5,559 nt of DNA from positions 1 through 5,559 of the forward strand of contig PWOK01000250.1 of NCBI GenBank assembly GCA_003557445.1. Direction: 5' to 3'. Shown here in pieces: positions 1 through 5,559 of this stretch. The position numbers and the translations under genes were made by a program. The stretch's first letter is position 1, and the number at the start of each line of letters is the position of its first letter. The notes beneath the pieces were generated by a model, which was not told the DNA's origin, made no database searches, and worked only from the letters and a program-made list of their open reading frames with translations. Origin of the DNA: Halanaerobiaceae bacterium. GTDB lineage: Bacteria; Bacillota_F; Halanaerobiia; Halanaerobiales; CSSED10-376.

Positions 1-122
1 AACTGCTATATCCCTTCCTCCCAGACCATATATAAAGTTATATGCTTCTGTTTTTAAATTATAATTTAAAAACAGAAGCATATAACTTTATATATGGTCT
101 GGGAGGAAGGGATATAGCAGTT
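1..122. repeat. Perfect 122-bp palindrome (61-bp arms, no spacer)
   Basis: Bases 1-60 are the exact reverse complement of 63-122, and the central AT at 61-62 is self-complementary, so the whole block is a palindrome without a mismatch. The right arm (63-122) is coding sequence for the conserved C-terminal end of a porA-like subunit; the left arm carries the same codons on the minus strand. Reading the porA frame leftwards past the centre reaches a TAA at 33-35, so a normal porA cannot run through it. The palindrome stops at window base 1, so its full extent is unknown. The simplest inference is a fold-back (amplification or assembly) artefact at a contig end rather than a natural cruciform or terminator. 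Confidence 0.95.
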
Positions 123-215
123 TCTGATCTGGAAAATATTTTAAATAAACTTGTCAAATACAGGGATTCTCAAAAAACAAAGAACAGGATTACATATTAT
201 GGAGTTAGAGAATAA
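63..215 (+). CDS. porA: 2-oxoacid:ferredoxin oxidoreductase alpha subunit, C-terminal fragment (PorA-like)
   Basis: This is the last 50 residues of a protein whose 5' part is missing. The frame reads through AYNFIYGLGGRD (about fragment residues 6-17), which matches the conserved C-terminal YGLGGRD motif of pyruvate/2-oxoacid:ferredoxin oxidoreductase alpha subunits, and ends YYGVRE then TAA at 213-215. In the family the alpha subunit, with beta, oxidatively decarboxylates a 2-oxoacid to acyl-CoA while reducing ferredoxin in the cytoplasm. The stop lies 32 nt before the start of the beta subunit, the usual alpha-beta order in an operon. Upstream of about base 63 the sequence turns into an inverted copy with an in-frame stop at 33-35, so I treat the gene as truncated by that junction, not as a natural short gene. 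Substrate (pyruvate or branched-chain oxoacid) cannot be decided from this tail. Confidence 0.82.
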   Translation, partial: NLKTEAYNFIYGLGGRDIAVSDLENILNKLVKYRDSQKTKNRITYYGVRE

Positions 216-230
216 TTTTATTTAAAAAAG

Positions 231-237
231 AAAGGAG
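231..237 (+). promoter_or_regulatory. Ribosome binding site of porB
   Basis: AAAGGAG lies 10 nt upstream of the ATG at 248, with a second AAAGG at 241-245 too close to act. It supports the ATG at 248 as the start of the beta subunit. Confidence 0.75.
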
Positions 238-247
238 TTAAAAGGTA

Positions 248-1171
248 ATGCCCACATTAAAAGAATTATCTAGAAATGAACAGTTGATTTCCGGAGGACA
301 TCGTTTATGTCAGGGCTGTGGAGCATCAATTATTGTCCACCAAATATTACAAACGGTTGAAAACCCTGTAGTTATAAGTGCAGCCACTGGTTGTCTGGAA
401 GTTTCAACTTCTATATATCCTTATACTGCCTGGAATTGTTCATTTATTCATAATGCTTTTGAAAATGCAGCTTCAACTCTAAGTGGTGTTGAAACAGCCT
501 ATAGGGCTTTTAAAAAAAGGGGAAAAGTTGATATAGATTATGATTTTATTGCTTTTGGTGGAGATGGAGGAACTTATGATATAGGTTTTCAGGCTCTTTC
601 AGGAGCTATGGAAAGAGGGCATAATTTGTTATATGTTTGTTATGATAATCAGGCCTATATGAATACTGGTATTCAAAGATCAAGTGCAACTCCTCTGGGT
701 GCAAATACAACAACCAGTCCTGTGGGGAAAAAAATACCGGGGAAAAAAGAATTCCGTAAAGATCTGGTCAGGATTATGGCTGCTCATAATATTCCCTATG
801 TAGCTCAATCTACCCCCTATCATGTAAAGGATCTAACAGGTAAAGTTAAAAAAGCCCTGGATGTAGACGGACCTGCTTTTATAAATACACTTTCTGTTTG
901 CCCCAGGGGATGGAGGACCCCGGAAAATGAAGGGATGGAATTAACTCAAATAGCAGTTGACACAAATTTTTGGCCATTATATGAAATTGAAGATGGTAAA
1001 TATAATATAAACTATAAACCAAAAGAACCACGTCCAATTGTTGATTGGTTGAAACCACAGGGAAGATTTAAGCATTTGTTCAAAAAAGAAAACAAACATA
1101 TAATTGAAAAAATACAAAAAAAAGTTGAAAAAGATTGGTCTGGATTGATTGAACTGGAAGAAAAAAACTAA
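248..1171 (+). CDS. porB: Pyruvate/2-oxoacid:ferredoxin oxidoreductase beta subunit (PorB-like)
   Basis: This 307-residue protein is the thiamine-diphosphate-binding subunit of the cytoplasmic enzyme that interconverts a 2-oxoacid plus CoA with acyl-CoA, CO2 and reduced ferredoxin. Four cysteines sit where the family binds its proximal [4Fe-4S] cluster: C21 and C24 (CQGC), C49 (TGC) and C218 (VCPRG). The TPP/Mg motif is visible as GGDGG (residues 104-108), followed by YDNQAYMNTG (132-141), with D106 and N134 the likely metal ligands. The length is that of beta subunits in the multi-subunit (separate-chain) enzyme, not the large single-chain PFOR. It follows the alpha subunit tail directly; gamma and delta would be expected upstream, outside the window. 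Pyruvate is the likeliest substrate, but 2-oxoisovalerate-type (Vor) enzymes are close relatives and cannot be excluded. Confidence 0.93.
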   Translation: MPTLKELSRNEQLISGGHRLCQGCGASIIVHQILQTVENPVVISAATGCLEVSTSIYPYTAWNCSFIHNAFENAASTLSGVETAYRAFKKRGKVDIDYDFIAFGGDGGTYDIGFQALSGAMERGHNLLYVCYDNQAYMNTGIQRSSATPLGANTTTSPVGKKIPGKKEFRKDLVRIMAAHNIPYVAQSTPYHVKDLTGKVKKALDVDGPAFINTLSVCPRGWRTPENEGMELTQIAVDTNFWPLYEIEDGKYNINYKPKEPRPIVDWLKPQGRFKHLFKKENKHIIEKIQKKVEKDWSGLIELEEKN

Positions 1172-1214
1172 ATCCCTTCAAAGGCAACAAATAAACCATC
1201 ACTGCTTCTTTATC

Positions 1215-1243
1215 TTGACAACTAAACTTAAGTCTGTTACAAT
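1215..1243 (+). promoter_or_regulatory. SigA-type promoter for guaB
   Basis: A consensus TTGACA -35 box (1215-1220) is followed after exactly 17 bp by TACAAT (1238-1243), which differs from TATAAT by one base. TG at 1235-1236 gives an extended -10 (TGT then TACAAT). Transcription would begin near 1250, leaving a leader of about 75 nt before the guaB start. It implies guaB is transcribed independently of porAB. No purine-riboswitch core or obvious hairpin is visible in the leader. Confidence 0.85.
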
Positions 1244-1311
1244 ACTCTAAATATTAATGAATTATTATATAACAGTAAATTAATCAGAAGATTTTAATAT
1301 AAAAAATTTAA

Positions 1312-2790
<1,479 letters not shown>

Positions 2791-2797
2791 TTTTATC

Positions 2798-2826
2798 TTT
2801 TAATTAAAAATAAATTATGATAGAAT
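2798..2826 (+). promoter_or_regulatory. Possible promoter for the chemoreceptor-glycosyltransferase gene
   Basis: TAGAAT (2821-2826) preceded by TG at 2818-2819 forms an extended -10. The hexamer 17 bp upstream (TTTTAA, 2798-2803) is a poor -35. The 94-nt gap after guaB holds no convincing terminator and no flagellar sigma-D (TAAA...CCGATAT) motif, so read-through from guaB is also possible. Confidence 0.35.
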
Positions 2827-2884
2827 ATCTTTAATAGATTGTAAAAAAAATTAAAAAGCAGAAAATATTAATGGGGGTAAGAAA

Positions 2885-4648
2885 ATGGGAGAAAAAGATA
2901 TTCTGTTTACACTTAGAAGATGGATTGTTTTTATGTTAATTGTTGTAGGTATAATTAGTTTATTGATTGGTTCTCTGGAAACAGAACTTTTAATTAAAAT
3001 ATCTACCTGGCTGGTAGTTATTATTATTTGTTTTTTATTAATAAAACAGAAATTTAAACACTTAAATACTATAAAAGATGAAAAAAAAGAATTTACTGAG
3101 ATCAGGCAAAAACTATCCCAATTAGCTGAGTCAATTGAGCAGGCTGCAGAAAGTGGTTTTGCTGAAACTATAGATGTCAGTGGGGTAGAAGAGATTGAAG
3201 TTATTTCTGAATCTTTTAATTATTTACTGGAGACTATAAATAATTTTATCAAGGAACTTGATAACTTATCAGAGGAAAGTTCAGCTACAAGCCGTAAACT
3301 TACTGATGCAACACAGCGCACATCAAAATCAATGAATGAAGTTTCTTCTACTTTACAGGAATTAACAACCACAACAGAACATATGAACAATAATGTAGAA
3401 GAAATTGCTGATGGAGCCAACAATGTGGATCATCTAGCACAGGATGGCCTTCAAAAAATGAGAAAAATGGAATCTGAAATGGAAAAGATAATGGATGTAG
3501 CTGCTCAGGCAGCTGACCGTATAAAAAATTTAAATAATGCTTCTGACAAAATAGGTAACATTATAAATGTGATTTCAGATATTGCCAAACAAACCAATTT
3601 GCTGGCTTTAAATGCTGCAATTGAAGCAGCCCGTGCTGGTGAAGATGGAAAAGGGTTTGCAGTGGTAGCAGATGAAGTCAGAGAACTGGCCCAGGATACT
3701 CAGGATTCACTGGAAAAAATCAGTTCTTTAATAGATAATTTAGGAACAGAAACAACCAGAGCTGTGGAGATTATTGAATCCAATTATCAGCAAATTGAAG
3801 CTGGTGAGGAGGTTTTAAAGGACACAGGTAGTACCTTTAGAACTATAGCCAGCAATATCCAACAAATGGTTCAGGGGATCAATCAGACTGCAGAGGCCAG
3901 TGAACAGATTACTAAGGGAAGTCAGGAGATATCTGCAGCTACAGAAGAACAGAGTGAAGCAGCTGATGAGATAGCAGTTTTAGCCCAGGATTTAGCTGAT
4001 ATGGCTGCAGAACTAAAAGAAACTCTGGCTGATACAAAAATTGGTGGTATGGAGCTGGAGATAGACCTTGATGAATTTGACAGAGAAATGGCTATGCTTA
4101 AAGAAAGTGAAAAAACATCTCTTAAAAATGAACTGGGGATTAACGGTGAATTTGTTATTACTGTTATTGCTCGCCTGGAGCCAATGAAAGGGCATCAGTT
4201 TTTCCTTAAAGGTTTAAAATCATTAATGGCTAAACATAAGAGAGTGGTTTGTTTGCTTGTTGGTGATGGTTCTTTAGAAAACCAATTAAAACAACAGGTA
4301 AACGATATGGGTATAGAAGGAAGAGTAAAATTTTTGGGTTATAGAACTGATATACAGAGGATACTGGCCATCAGTGATTTACTGGTTTTAACTTCCAGAA
4401 AAGAGGGTATGCCTCCACGGATTGTTATGGATGCAATGGCTGCCGGTAAAGCTGTGGTAGCAACAGATGTTGCCGGAACACGTCCCTTAATAGACCAGAA
4501 TGAAAATGGAATCCTGGTTAACTATGGTGACAAACAGGCCTTAACTGAAAGTATGGAATATTTCATAAATAATCCTCAAAAAACAAAAGATTATGGTATT
4601 AAGGGAAGAGATAAAATTGAAGAACTGGTTGAAAATTTTGGTAAGTAG
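2885..4648 (+). CDS. Methyl-accepting chemotaxis receptor fused to the C-terminal half of a GT4 glycosyltransferase
   Basis: This 587-residue protein joins two families. TM helices at about 13-31 and 39-53 are separated by only a few residues, so there is no extracellular sensor; RR before and KQK after suggest N- and C-termini inside. A HAMP-like segment lies at about 77-125 and a coiled-coil MCP signalling domain at about 130-386, with the conserved hairpin tip around 230-270 ([20 protein letters not shown], then [12 protein letters not shown]), the CheA/CheW contact region. Right after the usual MCP end, residues about 393-587 read as a GT-B C-terminal Rossmann domain: IDLDEFD linker, [10 protein letters not shown] with R430 and K435, LVGDG (458-462), FLGY, and KEGMPP...[16 protein letters not shown]. 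The GT N-terminal (acceptor) half is absent, and the C-terminus is slightly short. The start is the ATG behind GGGGG (2873-2877). It may be a real fusion, a deletion product or a chimera; domain assignments are firm, joint function is inferred. Confidence 0.9.
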   Translation: MGEKDILFTLRRWIVFMLIVVGIISLLIGSLETELLIKISTWLVVIIICFLLIKQKFKHLNTIKDEKKEFTEIRQKLSQLAESIEQAAESGFAETIDVSGVEEIEVISESFNYLLETINNFIKELDNLSEESSATSRKLTDATQRTSKSMNEVSSTLQELTTTTEHMNNNVEEIADGANNVDHLAQDGLQKMRKMESEMEKIMDVAAQAADRIKNLNNASDKIGNIINVISDIAKQTNLLALNAAIEAARAGEDGKGFAVVADEVRELAQDTQDSLEKISSLIDNLGTETTRAVEIIESNYQQIEAGEEVLKDTGSTFRTIASNIQQMVQGINQTAEASEQITKGSQEISAATEEQSEAADEIAVLAQDLADMAAELKETLADTKIGGMELEIDLDEFDREMAMLKESEKTSLKNELGINGEFVITVIARLEPMKGHQFFLKGLKSLMAKHKRVVCLLVGDGSLENQLKQQVNDMGIEGRVKFLGYRTDIQRILAISDLLVLTSRKEGMPPRIVMDAMAAGKAVVATDVAGTRPLIDQNENGILVNYGDKQALTESMEYFINNPQKTKDYGIKGRDKIEELVENFGK

Positions 4649-4658
4649 CTTTTTGGTT

Positions 4659-4665
4659 AAGGGTG
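4659..4665 (+). promoter_or_regulatory. Ribosome binding site choosing ATG 4672 over GTG 4663
   Basis: AAGGGTG, continuing as AT, resembles the anti-16S sequence AAGGAGGTGAT and sits 6 nt before the ATG at 4672. An in-frame GTG at 4663 lies inside this site and has no ribosome binding site of its own, so the ATG is the better start. Confidence 0.75.
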
Positions 4666-4671
4666 ATATAT

Positions 4672-5304
4672 ATGTTATTTCATAAAGAAAAACCATTTAA
4701 ATGTTTTTATGGGGAATATGAAAATATAGAAAAAAAAACTGCTGTTTATAAAGGTATTCAGGCCATAGACACAAATAAAATTGTGGGAACTGTAGGCCGC
4801 TGTCATGATAGTGAAAATAATAGCTGGAAAAATTTAATGATGTCCAGCCGTTTTCTGGGCATAAAAAGAAGAATGGAACAGTTGAAATCAATTCCCCCAA
4901 TAAAAGTTTATAAAGTTGGAGAAGAATATTATATAATAGATGGTCATCATCGGGTTATGGCCAGCAGGGAACTTGATAAAAGATTTCTGGATGCAGAAGT
5001 TCTTGAAATTAATAATTTTACTAAAAAGAAAAATGCTGATTATAATACCTGTCCAGGTAAGGATTTTGAAGAAAAAACGGGGATAGAGGGAATAATTCTT
5101 GACAGTAAAGAAAAATATAATCAATTATTGGAATATATCAAAAAAATAGGTGGAAAATTAAGTGATAAACTTTCTCTAAAAGAAAAAGCAAAACTGTGGT
5201 ATGATAAAGATTTTTTACCTTTTATCAACAAAAAAGAAAAATCTAACGAAGAATCAGAAGCAGAAAAGTATTGTAAGAAAAAAATTAATAAGGATCAAGA
5301 ATAA
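4672..5304 (+). CDS. ParB/sulfiredoxin-fold domain protein of unknown role
   Basis: This is a 210-residue cytoplasmic protein without signal peptide or membrane segment. The core at about 32-112 looks like the ParB N-terminal/Srx fold: KIVGTVGR (36-43), then IPPIKVYKVGEEYYIIDGHHR (74-94), where DGHHR with A97 corresponds to the G-x-x-R nucleotide-contact motif of ParB-like proteins. No helix-turn-helix DNA-binding domain typical of plasmid or chromosomal ParB is apparent. Instead there is a C-terminal part with WYDKDFLPF (175-183), a W-Y-P pattern I associate with stand-alone ParB-like proteins, then a charged lysine/glutamate-rich tail from about 187. A role in chromosome segregation is therefore unlikely. 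It starts 23 nt after the receptor-glycosyltransferase gene and overlaps the next gene by one base (TAATG), so co-expression is probable. Specific function is not recognisable. Confidence 0.78.
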   Translation: MLFHKEKPFKCFYGEYENIEKKTAVYKGIQAIDTNKIVGTVGRCHDSENNSWKNLMMSSRFLGIKRRMEQLKSIPPIKVYKVGEEYYIIDGHHRVMASRELDKRFLDAEVLEINNFTKKKNADYNTCPGKDFEEKTGIEGIILDSKEKYNQLLEYIKKIGGKLSDKLSLKEKAKLWYDKDFLPFINKKEKSNEESEAEKYCKKKINKDQE

Positions 5305-5559
5305 TGAAAATTTTACTGGTATCGGATAAAATACATGAGGGTTTATATACTTATTTTGATAAGGAAAGATGGAAGGATATAGATTTGATTTTGTCAGCAG
5401 GAGATTTAAAACCTGCCTATTTGTCCTTTCTTGTGACCTTAATTGACCGGGCTCCTCTTTATTATGTCAGAGGAAACCATGATAATAATTACAGGAATAA
5501 ACCCCCACTGGGATGTGTTGATATACATGGGAAAATAGTTAGATATAAAGGTTTGAATA
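5304..5559 (+). CDS. Metallophosphoesterase (calcineurin-like), 3' end beyond window
   Basis: Eighty-five codons are visible from the ATG at 5304, which overlaps the preceding stop by one base; AAGGA at 5290-5294 is its ribosome binding site. The fragment begins MKILLVSD with D8, has AGDLKPAYLSFLVT with G33-D34, and VRGNHDNNY with G57-N58-H59-D60, which are the GD and GNHD metal-ligand motifs of the calcineurin-like phosphoesterase superfamily. The phrases GDLKPAYLSFLVT and KPPLGC match a clostridial subgroup of uncharacterised metallophosphoesterases as I recall them. The first motif is usually D-x-H; here it is D8-K-I-H11, one residue wider. The substrate is unknown, and the remaining histidine motifs lie beyond the window end. 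Confidence 0.88.
   Translation, partial: MKILLVSDKIHEGLYTYFDKERWKDIDLILSAGDLKPAYLSFLVTLIDRAPLYYVRGNHDNNYRNKPPLGCVDIHGKIVRYKGLN

Noticed and set aside
1179..1190. CCTTCAAAGG after porB as a terminator stem
   Set aside because: Only four base pairs with a two-base loop and no T run; not a credible terminator.
2799..2810. TTTTAATTAAAA palindrome after guaB as a terminator
   Set aside because: The 12-bp palindrome is all A/T, has no loop and no following T tract, so it would not form a stable terminator hairpin.
4046..4048. Internal ATG (M389) as a separate start for a stand-alone glycosyltransferase fragment
   Set aside because: No properly spaced ribosome binding site precedes it or the nearby in-frame ATGs (M402, M404), and the frame is continuous with the MCP.

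Overview
The window is AT-rich with dense, mostly same-strand genes, purine-rich Shine-Dalgarno sites, one TTG start and SigA-type promoters. Together with a pyruvate/2-oxoacid:ferredoxin oxidoreductase, this suggests a strictly anaerobic Gram-positive (Firmicutes) bacterium. The protein style would fit Halanaerobiales or related clostridia, but that placement is an impression, not a search result. All real genes are on the + strand.

Layout. Bases 1-122 are a perfect palindrome. Its right arm is the coding sequence for the C-terminus of a 2-oxoacid:ferredoxin oxidoreductase alpha subunit (porA-like, stop at 213-215). Its left arm is the exact reverse complement and destroys the upstream reading frame, so it looks like a fold-back artefact at a contig end. 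Next come porB (248-1171, TPP- and FeS-binding beta subunit), a strong SigA-type promoter (1215-1243), and guaB (1327-2790, IMP dehydrogenase, TTG start).

The remaining genes look like one transcription unit. At 2885-4648 lies an unusual protein. Residues 1-386 form a membrane-anchored chemoreceptor (two TM helices with almost no external loop, a HAMP-like linker and a full MCP signalling hairpin). Residues about 393-587 are the C-terminal, nucleotide-sugar-binding half of a GT4 (GT-B fold) glycosyltransferase whose N-terminal acceptor half is absent. It is followed 23 nt later by a ParB/Srx-fold protein (4672-5304) and, overlapping by 1 nt, by a clostridial-type metallophosphoesterase cut by the window end (5304-5559).

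How they work together. PorAB supplies or consumes acetyl-CoA and reduced ferredoxin. GuaB commits IMP to guanine nucleotides and appears independently transcribed. The chemoreceptor-glycosyltransferase fusion is the main candidate for something new: either a receptor with a built-in sugar-nucleotide-binding module, a recent deletion fusing two genes, or an assembly chimera. The evident fold-back at the left end makes the last possibility worth excluding first.
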